A program made the translations under genes and the position numbers. 64,000 nt of DNA from Arenimonas terrae (lineage in GTDB: Bacteria; Pseudomonadota; Gammaproteobacteria; Xanthomonadales; Xanthomonadaceae), in the NCBI RefSeq assembly GCF_006265115.1, contig NZ_SMDR01000004.1:108698-172697 (forward strand). The letters are read 5' to 3'. The stretch's first letter is position 1. Every line of letters starts with the position of its first letter. Under the pieces are notes generated by a model, which worked only from the letters and a program-made list of their open reading frames with translations, was not told where the DNA came from and searched no databases. This document shows positions 56,470-64,000 of this stretch, in pieces.

Positions 56470-56670
56470 ATGACCGTGCTGGTTCGCGAAGACTTGAACG
56501 AATCCGATCTGCTCTGGGCCGCGGCCGACCTGGCCGTCGCCGGGGCCCAGGGCCAGGCGCTGCGCGCCCGGGTCGCCGCTGCGCGGCTGGCGCCCGGTTG
56601 GTCGGCACCGGCGGGCGAGGCGCCCGCGCAGGGGCCGGCGTCCGGCGATGCCGCCTGGGGCCGGCCATGA
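56470..56670 (+). CDS. Small hypothetical protein
   Basis: The 66-residue product starts at an ATG with CCGGAG upstream and ends in an ATGA overlap with the next gene, suggesting coupling. It is Ala-rich (DLAVAGAQGQALRARVAAARLAPG) with no known domain. The same frame is open for another 70 codons upstream, so it may be the end of a longer protein with a non-standard or lost start. Confidence 0.4.
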   Translation: MTVLVREDLNESDLLWAAADLAVAGAQGQALRARVAAARLAPGWSAPAGEAPAQGPASGDAAWGRP

Positions 56671-57368
56671 CCGCGCGTGCATTTGGTGCCCTCACGCTGG
56701 CGGCGTCGATCGGCCTGGCGTCGCCCTGGCTGAGCGCGCCGGAACCCGCAGCCCTGCCCGACCCGACGCCCGTCGCCGCGCCGGCGACCCCGGCGGAGCC
56801 CGGGGTGACCGCGGAAAAGCGGCTGCGCGATGCGGTCGCCTCCGCCGCCTTCCGGCACATCCCGGGGGCCGTCGGCAGCGACTGGCAGCCCGACCGCATC
56901 GACGTGACGGATGCCGACGACGCCGGCGTGCAGCACATCGTAGCCACCGGCACGCTTGCGGCCGCCGGGGACACCGGGACGCGGGTGCGGCTGAGCGGAC
57001 GGTACGACGCCACGGACGGCAGGCTGTCGCGCGTGAGCTACCGGCTGCTGCCGGTCGCGCGGCCGATGCCGGAACCCGCGTCCGCCGCGCCGGCGTGGAG
57101 CCTGCAGGACGCCGTGCAGCGGTCGCTGGCGCAGGCGCATCCGGACTCGGAGGTCCGCTTCGCGCTGAACTCTGCCCAGGCTTCGCGGCTCGATCGCGGC
57201 GGCCGCCGCTTCGAGGGCTTCGGCCTGGCGGTGATGGACGGCGAGACCCGCTTCGTCGCGTTCACGCTCGACCTGTCGGCACAGGGCCAGTCCCTGGCCT
57301 TCGATTTCGGGCCGGAGGAGTTCGGGCTCGCGCAGGACATCCGCTTGGCGGCAGCGCCCGCAGACTGA
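56667..57368 (+). CDS. Hypothetical secreted protein
   Basis: The 233-residue protein has a signal peptide (about residues 1-22), a Pro/Ala-rich spacer (~24-45) and a soluble domain of alternating helices and strands. No family is recognised. There is a single long frame with G/C-rich third positions, and the start overlaps the preceding stop (ATGA). It is probably periplasmic or extracellular. Confidence 0.6.
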   Translation: MTARAFGALTLAASIGLASPWLSAPEPAALPDPTPVAAPATPAEPGVTAEKRLRDAVASAAFRHIPGAVGSDWQPDRIDVTDADDAGVQHIVATGTLAAAGDTGTRVRLSGRYDATDGRLSRVSYRLLPVARPMPEPASAAPAWSLQDAVQRSLAQAHPDSEVRFALNSAQASRLDRGGRRFEGFGLAVMDGETRFVAFTLDLSAQGQSLAFDFGPEEFGLAQDIRLAAAPAD

Positions 57369-57472
57369 GCGGGCAGGGGCGGAACGCCCCGCAGTCGCCG
57401 ACGCCGCCAGCGAGGGCGGCGTCGCCGCTGGCCCGGGTGTAGAATCCGCGTCCCTTCGACCGGCGCCCGTCC

Positions 57473-57829
57473 ATGGACATCTTCAAGGTCTTCCGCATCG
57501 AGGCCGCACACCGGCTGCCGAACGTGCCGCCGGGGCACAAGTGCGCGCGCCTGCACGGGCACTCGTTCGCGGTCGAACTGCATGTCGGCGGCACGCCGGA
57601 TCCGCACACCGGCTGGATCATGGACTTCGGCGACATCAAGCAGGTGTTCGCGCCGATCTACGACCGCCTCGACCACCACTACCTCAACGACATCCCCGGC
57701 CTCGAGAACCCGACCAGCGAGAACCTCGCGCGCTGGATCTGGAACGAGCTCAAGCCCAAGCTGCCGGCGCTGTCGCTGATCGTGGTGCACGAGACCTGCA
57801 CCTCGGGCTGCCGCTACGCCGGCCACTGA
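57473..57829 (+). CDS. queD: 6-carboxy-5,6,7,8-tetrahydropterin synthase QueD
   Basis: The 118-residue T-fold enzyme has zinc ligands His13, His28 and His30 (LHGH), catalytic Cys24, and a downstream DHHYLND plus a Glu in VVHETCTSG. It converts 7,8-dihydroneopterin triphosphate to 6-carboxytetrahydropterin, the second step of queuosine/preQ0 synthesis. TAGAAT (57440-57445) lies 27 bases upstream. The rest of the que pathway is not in the window. Confidence 0.95.
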   Translation: MDIFKVFRIEAAHRLPNVPPGHKCARLHGHSFAVELHVGGTPDPHTGWIMDFGDIKQVFAPIYDRLDHHYLNDIPGLENPTSENLARWIWNELKPKLPALSLIVVHETCTSGCRYAGH

Positions 57830-57853
57830 TCCGGCCGGGCGGCGCGCAAAAGA

Positions 57854-57880
57854 AAACCCCGGCCGGAGCCGGGGTTTGCA
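57854..57880. terminator. Bidirectional terminator between queD and the RND pump
   Basis: A 10-bp stem (AAACCCCGGC / GCCGGGGTTT) with CGGA loop. The minus-strand reading is followed by TTTTCTTTT (57856-57848), serving the RND operon; the plus-strand T-tract is short. Confidence 0.8.
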
Positions 57881-57892
57881 GAGTGTTCCTTC

Positions 57893-60800
57893 TCAGGCTT
57901 TGGCTTCGGCGGGAGGTAGTCCGAACAGCTTACGCACTTGGGCGATGAGCCAGCGCACGAATGCGTGAAGCACCAGGTACACGACCGGGATAACGAACAG
58001 CGTAAAGAGCGTCCCGATCGCCATGCCGCCGACGATGACCAAGCCGATCTGGTTGCGGGCCTCGGCGCCGGCGCCGGTGGCAATGGCCAACGGCAGCGAG
58101 CCCAGCACCATGGCGCCGGTGGTCATCAGGATCGGGCGAAGGCGCAGGGCCGCTGCATCCAGGACCGCATCGAAAGCGGTTTGACCCCGTTCCTGAAGCT
58201 GGTTGGCGAACTCCACGATCAGGATGCCGTGTTTGGCGATCAGGCCGACCAGGGTGACGATGCCGATCTGGCTGTAGATGTTCCAGCTGCCGTGGCCGCT
58301 GAGCACCAGGGCCAGGAAGGCGCCGAACATCGCCAGCGGCACCGCCAGCAGGATCACCAGCGGGTCCACCCAGCTTTCGAACTGCGCGGCCAGCACCAGG
58401 AAGATGAAAGCCACGGCCAGCCCCATGATAAGGCCGAACTCACTGGCCGACTCGCGGAACTCACGGCTCTGTCCGGACAGGTCGTACTGCGCCTCCGGCG
58501 CCACTTCCTCCAGCGCGCCCTCCATCCAGTCCAGCGCCTCGCCCATCGAATAGCCCGGCGCCAGGCCGGCGCTGATGGTCGCGGCGCGCAGCTTGTTGAA
58601 GTGGTTGAGCTCCTTGGCCGCCACCGTCTCCTCGACGGTGATCAGGTTCGACAGCTGCACCATCTGGCCGTCGCCGGCGCGCACGAAGATGTTGCTCAGG
58701 TCGCCCGGGGTGCGGCGGCCGTCGTTCTCGACCTGCACGATCACGTCGTACTGCTCCGAGCCCATCTTGAAACGCGTGACGTTGCGGCCGCCCAGCAGGG
58801 TTTCCAGCGTGCGGCCGACCGTGCTCACCGAGGTGCCGACGTCGGCCACCTTGTCGCGGTCGAGCTCGAGGCGCAGCTGCGGCTTGTCGAGCTTGAGGTC
58901 GGAGTCGGGGTTGGTGAGCTGCGGGTTCTCGCGCATCTTCACCATCAGCGCCTGCACGGTCTGGCCCAGCTCCTCCCAGGTTCCCGTGCTCTGCACGACG
59001 AAGTTCACCGGCTGGCCGAAACCGTCCTGGCCCAGCGGCGGCGGCAGCGTCGGGAAGGCCATGATGCCGGGGATGCCCATGAACTGCGGGAACAGCTGGC
59101 CCTGCACGTCCTGGGTGCTGACGTCGCGCTCTTCCCAGTCCTGCAGCATCACGAAGCCGATGGTGTTGGTCACGGCCGGGAAACCGACGATCTGGAAGTA
59201 CTGCTTCACCTGGGGAATCTGCTCGAAACTGGCCTCCATCCGCCGGGCGTACTTGTCGGTGTAGGCGACGGTGGAGCCTTCCGGCGCCACGCCGAAACCG
59301 ATCAGGAAACCCTGGTCCTCCTGCGGCGCCAGCTCCTGCGGCAACGTCATCCACAGCGCGCCCGCGCCGGCGAACAGCGCCAGGCCGACGCCGACCACCA
59401 CCCAGCGAAGCTTCAGCGCCTTCTCAAGCACCGCGCGATAGCCGCGGTCGAGGCCGGACAGCATCCGTTCGCCGAAGTTGTAGAAGGCGCCGTGCGAGGT
59501 CTCGTGCTTGAGCAGCTTCGACGACATCATCGGCGACAGCGTCAGCGCGGTGAAACCCGACACCAGCACCGCGCCGGCCAGGGTGAGCGCGAACTCGATG
59601 AACAGCTTGCCGGTGCGGCCGGTCTGGAAGGCCAGCGGCACGTAAACCGCCACCAGGGTCAAGGTCATCGCAACGATGGCGAAGCCGATTTCCTTGCTGC
59701 CCTTGAGCGCCGCCTCGAAGGGCGGCATGCCCTCCTCCACGTGCCGGTAGATGTTCTCGAGCATCACGATCGCGTCGTCCACCACCAGGCCGATCGCCAG
59801 CACCATGGCCAGCAGCGTCAGCGTGTTGATGGTGAAGCCGAAGGCGAACATGATCGCGAACGCGCCGATCAGCGAGACCGGGATGGTCACCAGCGGAATG
59901 AGGGTCGCGCGCCAGCTGCGCAGGAACAGGAAGATCACCACGACCACCAGGATCACCGCCTCGCCCACGGTCTTGTAGACCTCCTCGATCGACTTCTCGA
60001 TGAAGATGGTGGTGTCGAAGGCGATCTCGATCTTCATGCCCTCGGGCAGGCTGCGCTGGATCTGCGGCAGCATGGCCTTGAGGTCGGCCGAGATGTCGAG
60101 CGGGTTGGCGACGGCCTGCTTCACCACCGCCAGCGGCACCGCGTTGACGCCGTTGAAGCGCGAGGTGAAGCGCTCCTCCTGCGAACCGAGCTCGACCCGC
60201 GCGACGTCCTTCAGCCGCACCAGGTAGCCGTTGACGTTGCCCAGGATGACTTCGCCGAACTGCTCGGGCGTCTTGAGGTCGGTCTCCGACAGCACGGTGA
60301 ACTCGCGGTCGCTGCTCTCGACGCGGCCGGCCGGGATCTCGACGTTCTGCGCGCGCAGGGCGTTCTCGACGTCGACCGGGGTCAGGCCGAAGCCGGCCAG
60401 GCGCTGCGGCTGCAGCCACACGCGCATGGCGTAGGTGCTGGAGAACACCTGGGCCTGGGCGACGCCCGGGATCGTCTGCACGCGGTCCTTGACCAGGCGT
60501 TCGGCGTAGTCGGCGATCTCGACGCGGCTGTGGCGGTCGGAGGAGAAGGCCAGGTAGATGATCGGCTGCGCGTCGGCTTCCTGCTTCTGGATGATCGGTT
60601 CGTCGACTTCGTCCGGCAGCAGGCCGCGGGCCTGGCCGACGCGGTCGCGCACGTCCGAGGCGGCGCCGTCCGGGTCGCGGTCGAGCCGGAAGCGGATGGT
60701 CACCTGGCTGGACTGCTCGCGGCTGACCGACTGCATGTACTCGATGCCCTCGACGCCCGACAGCGCGTCCTCGATGGGCTGGGTCACCTGCGATTCGATC

Positions 60801-60973
60801 ACCTGCGCGCTGGCGCCGGGATAGGTGGTGTTCACCGTGATCACCGGCGTGTCCACGTTCGGGATCTGGCGCACCGCGAGGCGGTCGAACGCGATCACGC
60901 CGACCAGCAGCACCACCAGGTTGATGACCGTCGCGAAGACCGGGCGACGGATCGAAATGTCTGAAAGGACCAT
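57893..60973 (-). CDS. RND efflux permease (HAE1 family)
   Basis: The 1026-residue inner-membrane transporter has 12 helices and two large periplasmic loops. The N-terminus SDISIRRPVFATVINL and the proton-relay pair in GLVVDDAIVMLENIYRH (~D405/D406) are diagnostic of hydrophobe/amphiphile exporters. It exports drugs or lipophilic compounds from the periplasm with the adaptor encoded 12 bases upstream. No outer-membrane factor or regulator gene is adjacent. The final residues PPAEAKA are disordered. Confidence 0.94.
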   Translation of the reverse strand: MVLSDISIRRPVFATVINLVVLLVGVIAFDRLAVRQIPNVDTPVITVNTTYPGASAQVIESQVTQPIEDALSGVEGIEYMQSVSREQSSQVTIRFRLDRDPDGAASDVRDRVGQARGLLPDEVDEPIIQKQEADAQPIIYLAFSSDRHSRVEIADYAERLVKDRVQTIPGVAQAQVFSSTYAMRVWLQPQRLAGFGLTPVDVENALRAQNVEIPAGRVESSDREFTVLSETDLKTPEQFGEVILGNVNGYLVRLKDVARVELGSQEERFTSRFNGVNAVPLAVVKQAVANPLDISADLKAMLPQIQRSLPEGMKIEIAFDTTIFIEKSIEEVYKTVGEAVILVVVVIFLFLRSWRATLIPLVTIPVSLIGAFAIMFAFGFTINTLTLLAMVLAIGLVVDDAIVMLENIYRHVEEGMPPFEAALKGSKEIGFAIVAMTLTLVAVYVPLAFQTGRTGKLFIEFALTLAGAVLVSGFTALTLSPMMSSKLLKHETSHGAFYNFGERMLSGLDRGYRAVLEKALKLRWVVVGVGLALFAGAGALWMTLPQELAPQEDQGFLIGFGVAPEGSTVAYTDKYARRMEASFEQIPQVKQYFQIVGFPAVTNTIGFVMLQDWEERDVSTQDVQGQLFPQFMGIPGIMAFPTLPPPLGQDGFGQPVNFVVQSTGTWEELGQTVQALMVKMRENPQLTNPDSDLKLDKPQLRLELDRDKVADVGTSVSTVGRTLETLLGGRNVTRFKMGSEQYDVIVQVENDGRRTPGDLSNIFVRAGDGQMVQLSNLITVEETVAAKELNHFNKLRAATISAGLAPGYSMGEALDWMEGALEEVAPEAQYDLSGQSREFRESASEFGLIMGLAVAFIFLVLAAQFESWVDPLVILLAVPLAMFGAFLALVLSGHGSWNIYSQIGIVTLVGLIAKHGILIVEFANQLQERGQTAFDAVLDAAALRLRPILMTTGAMVLGSLPLAIATGAGAEARNQIGLVIVGGMAIGTLFTLFVIPVVYLVLHAFVRWLIAQVRKLFGLPPAEAKA

Positions 60974-60985
60974 GCGTGGCTCCGC

Positions 60986-62152
60986 TTATTCGCCGTCGCC
61001 GGCCGGCTTGGCTTCGGCATCGGGCGCGGGCGCGTCGGCGGCGGGCGCGGGCGCTTCGCCCGCGGCGGCGGCGGCCGGCGGCTGGGCGCCGCCTTCGGGC
61101 ACGACCATCACGCCCGCGCCTTCGTACATCATCGGCTTGCCCTGGCCGGCGGTGATCACCTGGTCGCCTTCCTTCAGGCCCTCGACCACGGCGACGCGGC
61201 CCGGCAGTCGCTGGCCGGTGGTGACGTTGGCGCGCGCGGCCTTGCCGTCCTTCACCACGTACACGAAGCGGGTTTCGCCTTCCTGCAGCAGCGCCTGCTC
61301 CGGAATGAGGATCGCGGTGGTGCCGGCATCGCCCACGCCCAGCGTGATGCGCGCGAACAGGCCCGGACGCAGCTTGTAGTCGGGATTGACGACGCTGGCG
61401 CGCAGCTTGGCGCTGCGGCTGTTGATGTCGATCACCGGCTCGATCGCCGAAACCTTGCCTTCGAAGGTCTCGCCGGGGAAGGCATCCACGGTCACCGTCA
61501 CCGGCTGGCCGGTGGCGACCAGGCCCAGGTCGCTTTCGGGCAGGCTGAAATCGACTTCCATCGGATCCAGCCGTACCAGGTTCACCAGCGCCTGGCCGGG
61601 GCTGACGACTTCGCCGACGCTCACCTCGCGCAGGCCGATCACGCCGCCGAAGGGCGCGACGATGGTGGTCTTGTCCAGCTGCGCGCGGGCCGATTCCACC
61701 CGCGCCTGGGTGACGCCCAGCTGGGCGCGCGCGGTGTCCACATCGGACTTCGACAGCAGCTGCTTCGAGCCGAGGTCGCTGGCGCGGGCATCGGCGCGGC
61801 GGGCGTTCTCGAGGTTGGCCAGGGCCTCGCTGAGCGCCGCCTGGGCGACGGCGGGGTCCAGCGTGAACAGCGGATCGCCCTGCTTCACGCGCTGGCCTTC
61901 CTCGAAGTGGATCTTCACCAGCCGGCCATTGACCTCGGGGCGCACGACCACGGACTCGTCGGCGCGCAGGGTGCCGACCGTGCTCAGCCCGGCCCGGAGC
62001 GGCTCGGCCTTCACGGTGACGGCTTCGACGGGCAGCTGCATGCCGCCCGGCGGGCCACCGGCCTGGGCGGCGGCCGGGTCTTCGCCCGAGCAGGCGGCCA
62101 GGGCGCCCACGAGCGCGAGCGAAAGCAGGGAAACGGAAAGGGAGCGGCGCAT
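60986..62152 (-). CDS. RND efflux periplasmic adaptor (lipoprotein)
   Basis: The 388-residue membrane fusion protein has a lipobox LAAC with Cys21, paired lipoyl half-motifs (VNGRLVKIHFEEGQRVKQG and APFGGVIGLREVSVGEVV), a coiled-coil hairpin between them, a beta-barrel and a membrane-proximal domain. The tail (~355-388) is Ala/Pro/Glu-rich. It bridges the RND pump and a TolC-type channel. The gene is first in the operon; a palindrome lies 44 bases upstream. Confidence 0.93.
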   Translation of the reverse strand: MRRSLSVSLLSLALVGALAACSGEDPAAAQAGGPPGGMQLPVEAVTVKAEPLRAGLSTVGTLRADESVVVRPEVNGRLVKIHFEEGQRVKQGDPLFTLDPAVAQAALSEALANLENARRADARASDLGSKQLLSKSDVDTARAQLGVTQARVESARAQLDKTTIVAPFGGVIGLREVSVGEVVSPGQALVNLVRLDPMEVDFSLPESDLGLVATGQPVTVTVDAFPGETFEGKVSAIEPVIDINSRSAKLRASVVNPDYKLRPGLFARITLGVGDAGTTAILIPEQALLQEGETRFVYVVKDGKAARANVTTGQRLPGRVAVVEGLKEGDQVITAGQGKPMMYEGAGVMVVPEGGAQPPAAAAAGEAPAPAADAPAPDAEAKPAGDGE

Positions 62153-62195
62153 GCAGGGGTTACCTCAGGCAAAAGTCGGGCCGGACCGGCCGGCC

Positions 62196-62212
62196 GTAAT
62201 AGGACCAATTAC
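62196..62212 (-). promoter_or_regulatory. 17-bp palindromic operator candidate upstream of the RND operon
   Basis: GTAATAGGACCAATTAC is an inverted repeat with one mismatched pair around a central base. On the minus strand it overlaps a TATAGT hexamer (62216-62211, 5 of 6 to the -10 consensus) in a locally AT-rich stretch (62195-62255). Such placement suits a TetR- or GntR-type repressor; none is encoded nearby. Confidence 0.5.
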
Positions 62213-62277
62213 TATACTGATGAGTTTAGCTTAGCCTATCGAGCGAAAATGGCACTAGCCCGAAAGTCCCGGTCCAT

Positions 62278-62940
62278 TCAGGGCAGGGCAAGGTGCCTGC
62301 TCAACAGGGCGGGCTCGGCCCCCGGTGAATGTGGCAGTTCGCCGAGACAGGGCACCGATAAGGCACGATCCAGCAGGGGCTGATAGGACAAGGCGTCGAA
62401 CCCCGGATCGATGCGGCTGCCGATCCAGCCCACCAGCCGGCAGCCGTCCGCCTCGACGGCGCGGGCGGTGAGGCGGGCATGGCTGAGGCAGCCGAGCCGG
62501 AGCCCGACCACCAGGATCACCGGCAGGTCCAGGGCGCGCACCAGGTCAGCCTGCTCCAGGTCGTCGGCCAGCGGGGCCAGCCAGCCGCCGACGCCCTCGA
62601 CCACGACGTGCTCGGCCATGGTGGCCAGGCGAGCGTAGGCCGCCACGATCGACGGCAGGGTCACGCGCACACCAGCCAGGGCCGCGGCGATCTGCGGCGC
62701 GGTCGGTTCGGGCAGGGCCCAGGGATTGACCAAGCCGTAATCGGGGCGCGGGTCGCTGGCGGCGATCAGGGCCAGCGCATCCTCGTTGCGCAGGCCCTCG
62801 GGCGTGGCCTCGCAGCCGCTGGCGACCGGCTTCATGCCCACGGCGGTGGCGCCGCCGCGGCGCAGCGCATGCAGCAGCGCGGCGCTGGCGACACTCTTGC
62901 CGGCGCCGGTGTCGGTGCCGGTGACATAGAAGGCCGCCAC
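62278..62940 (-). CDS. bioD: ATP-dependent dethiobiotin synthetase BioD
   Basis: The 220-residue P-loop enzyme has GTDTGAGKS (8-16), MKPVASGC and VVVEGVGGWLAPL. It closes the ureido ring of 7,8-diaminopelargonate with CO2 and ATP, the penultimate step to biotin. The GTG start directly follows the TMEM175-like gene stop (TGAGTG), so the two are coupled. The other bio genes are outside the window. Confidence 0.94.
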   Translation of the reverse strand: MAAFYVTGTDTGAGKSVASAALLHALRRGGATAVGMKPVASGCEATPEGLRNEDALALIAASDPRPDYGLVNPWALPEPTAPQIAAALAGVRVTLPSIVAAYARLATMAEHVVVEGVGGWLAPLADDLEQADLVRALDLPVILVVGLRLGCLSHARLTARAVEADGCRLVGWIGSRIDPGFDALSYQPLLDRALSVPCLGELPHSPGAEPALLSRHLALP

Positions 62941-63705
62941 TCAGCCGCCCGCCGTCAGTTGCCGCTTGGCGCGTTCGACCCGGGCGACATGGAAGGGGAT
63001 CACCAGCCCCAGGCCCATGTACACGTACATCGGCAACCCGGCGACCAGCGGCCCGTAGCGCGCACCCTCGAACACCAGCAGCACGCCGCTGATGGCGATG
63101 CTGAGCCCGGCCGCGCCGGCCAGCAGCGCCTGGATGCCGATCTCGCCGCGGGTCTCGATGCGCTCGAGCTCGTCCAGCCCGAGGTCATCCGCACGATTGA
63201 GCGCATGCCGGTTCAGCAGCAGCAGGATCACCGCCATCACGCCGAAGCCCAGGCCATAGATGATGAAGGCGGTCTGCAGGTCGTAGGTGATGTTTTCGGG
63301 ATCGACGACCAGATCGGCCGGCACGAAGCCGCCGGTCATCACGTACAGGCCGCTGGCCACCACCATGCGCAGCGGATACACATAGACCAGCACCGCCAGC
63401 ACCAGGCCGAGGCTGAGCACGGTCGACCAGGCATCCTCCAGCCCGTAGCGCCGGCTCCAGCGGTTGTGCGCCGACCAGATCATCGCCATCAGCACGAAAC
63501 ACAGCACGAACACCGGGATGCGCCGCAGCGCCTCGCGCAGTTCGGCGAAGCTGTCGGGCAGGTTGTCGCCGGCGATCACCAGCAGGGTCAGCGCGAAGGC
63601 GAAGGCGGCGTCGACGAAGGTCTCGAGGCGGGTCACCTGGGCGCCGCGCAACCGGAAGCCCGCTTCTCTGGGCACAGACTCTCGCGGAAGTGTGATCGGG
63701 TCCAT
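62941..63705 (-). CDS. TMEM175 / DUF1211 family membrane protein
   Basis: The 254-residue protein has six predicted helices. The first contains RLETFVDAAFAFALTLLVIA, the counterpart of the R-x3-FSD-x-VFAIA signature of bacterial TMEM175 potassium channels, but FSD reads FVD, so the filter-region match is partial. WSAHNRW (~78-84) is also typical. It may be a weakly selective cation channel; function unproven. It precedes bioD. Confidence 0.8.
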   Translation of the reverse strand: MDPITLPRESVPREAGFRLRGAQVTRLETFVDAAFAFALTLLVIAGDNLPDSFAELREALRRIPVFVLCFVLMAMIWSAHNRWSRRYGLEDAWSTVLSLGLVLAVLVYVYPLRMVVASGLYVMTGGFVPADLVVDPENITYDLQTAFIIYGLGFGVMAVILLLLNRHALNRADDLGLDELERIETRGEIGIQALLAGAAGLSIAISGVLLVFEGARYGPLVAGLPMYVYMGLGLVIPFHVARVERAKRQLTAGG

Positions 63706-63790
63706 GGCTTTCCTCCGCCGCGAAGCTTAGCAAGCGACCGCCCTGCCCGCCCGGCGCTGCTAGACTGGCCGTCCCCTGCGAGGTTTCTCC

Positions 63791-64000
63791 ATGTTCCAGT
63801 CCAGCACCCTCAGCGGCGACAAGGCCCAGCAGTACGCGCAGCTGCTCGAACAGGCGCGCGGACTGATGCACGGCGAGTCCGACCGCACCGCCAACGCGGC
63901 CAACCTCTCGTCCCTGGTCTTCCATTCGCTGCCGGACCTGAACTGGGTCGGCTTCTATTTCTTCGACGGCACCGAGCTGGTGGTCGGGCCCTTCCAGGGC
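63791..64000 (+). CDS. msrC: Free methionine-(R)-sulfoxide reductase (GAF domain), 3' truncated
   Basis: The first 70 residues are visible; the rest is beyond the window. The stretch NLSSLVFHSLPDLNWVGFYF followed by VVGPFQG is characteristic of GAF-domain fRMsr proteins. The catalytic cysteines, which lie further along, cannot be checked. TAGACT (63761-63766) may be the -10 box. Confidence 0.88.
   Translation, partial: MFQSSTLSGDKAQQYAQLLEQARGLMHGESDRTANAANLSSLVFHSLPDLNWVGFYFFDGTELVVGPFQG

Noticed and set aside
56240-56473. A 77-codon frame with ATG ending in an ATGA overlap
   Set aside because: The product is Arg-rich and irregular, and another frame over the same bases looks more protein-like; I do not count it as a gene.
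57938-60964. A 1008-codon plus-strand frame opposite the RND permease
   Set aside because: The permease is a full-length match with its proton-relay residues; the antisense product is His/Asp/Gln-rich without motifs.

Overview
The window is about 70% GC chromosomal DNA. Its gene content points to a gammaproteobacterium of the Xanthomonadaceae/Lysobacteraceae (Lysobacter, Luteimonas or a relative). The clues are a DUF6776–bactofilin–erpA–nudC–ampE string, a FimX-like c-di-GMP protein beside a hybrid kinase, AcnD/PrpF methylcitrate enzymes, bfr/bfd, a recCBD operon, and frequent GTG starts. This placement comes from gene families only; there is no rRNA to confirm it. I see no CRISPR array, prophage, rRNA or intact insertion sequence.

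Layout. 1–6.1 kb: the 3' end of an Ig-repeat autotransporter, an MFS–PlsC fusion, and small membrane proteins. 6.1–9.5 kb: minus-strand housekeeping string (ampE, nudC, erpA, bactofilin, DUF6776). 9.6–15.9 kb: DUF4126 protein, then a two-gene signalling module (degenerate receiver/GGDEF/EAL protein and a hybrid histidine kinase), ending in a REP-like inverted repeat and a terminator. 15.9–20.7 kb: subtilisin, bacterioferritin and its ferredoxin, rppH, tRNA-Met, and a ClpP-like lipoprotein. 20.7–26.2 kb: an accessory cluster (VOC protein, alpha/beta hydrolase, AAC(3)-like protein, S41 protease, ECF42-type sigma factor, DGPF/YciI protein, SRPBCC protein). Two minus-strand genes here share an almost identical promoter, TGTCGA-N17-CGTCG. 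26.4–31.0 kb: SDR, prpF, acnD. 31.3–37.5 kb: a small membrane protein facing three tightly linked genes of no family I recognise. 37.6–46.2 kb: recC-recB-recD, each coupled to the next by an ATGA overlap. 46.3–56.1 kb: a type I secretion locus (1841-aa RTX protein with seven repeat units, a low-GC four-helix membrane protein, HlyD, HlyB). 56.1–57.8 kb: small secreted/hypothetical genes and queD. 57.9–63.7 kb: an RND efflux pair, bioD and a TMEM175-like channel. The window ends inside an msrC-like gene.

The most interesting parts are three. (1) The RTX locus: a glycine-zipper, EF-hand-rich cargo sits next to an AT-richer small membrane protein that overlaps hlyD, so a cargo/immunity pair is a reasonable hypothesis. 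(2) The unassigned three-gene cluster downstream of recD, whose largest product has a coil / amphipathic strand / coil core and whose second product has a hydrophobic hairpin. (3) The ECF42-type regulon, which can be drawn from sequence alone because two promoters match in hexamer, spacer and distance to the start codon. Neither the type I nor the RND system has its TolC-like outer-membrane partner in the window.
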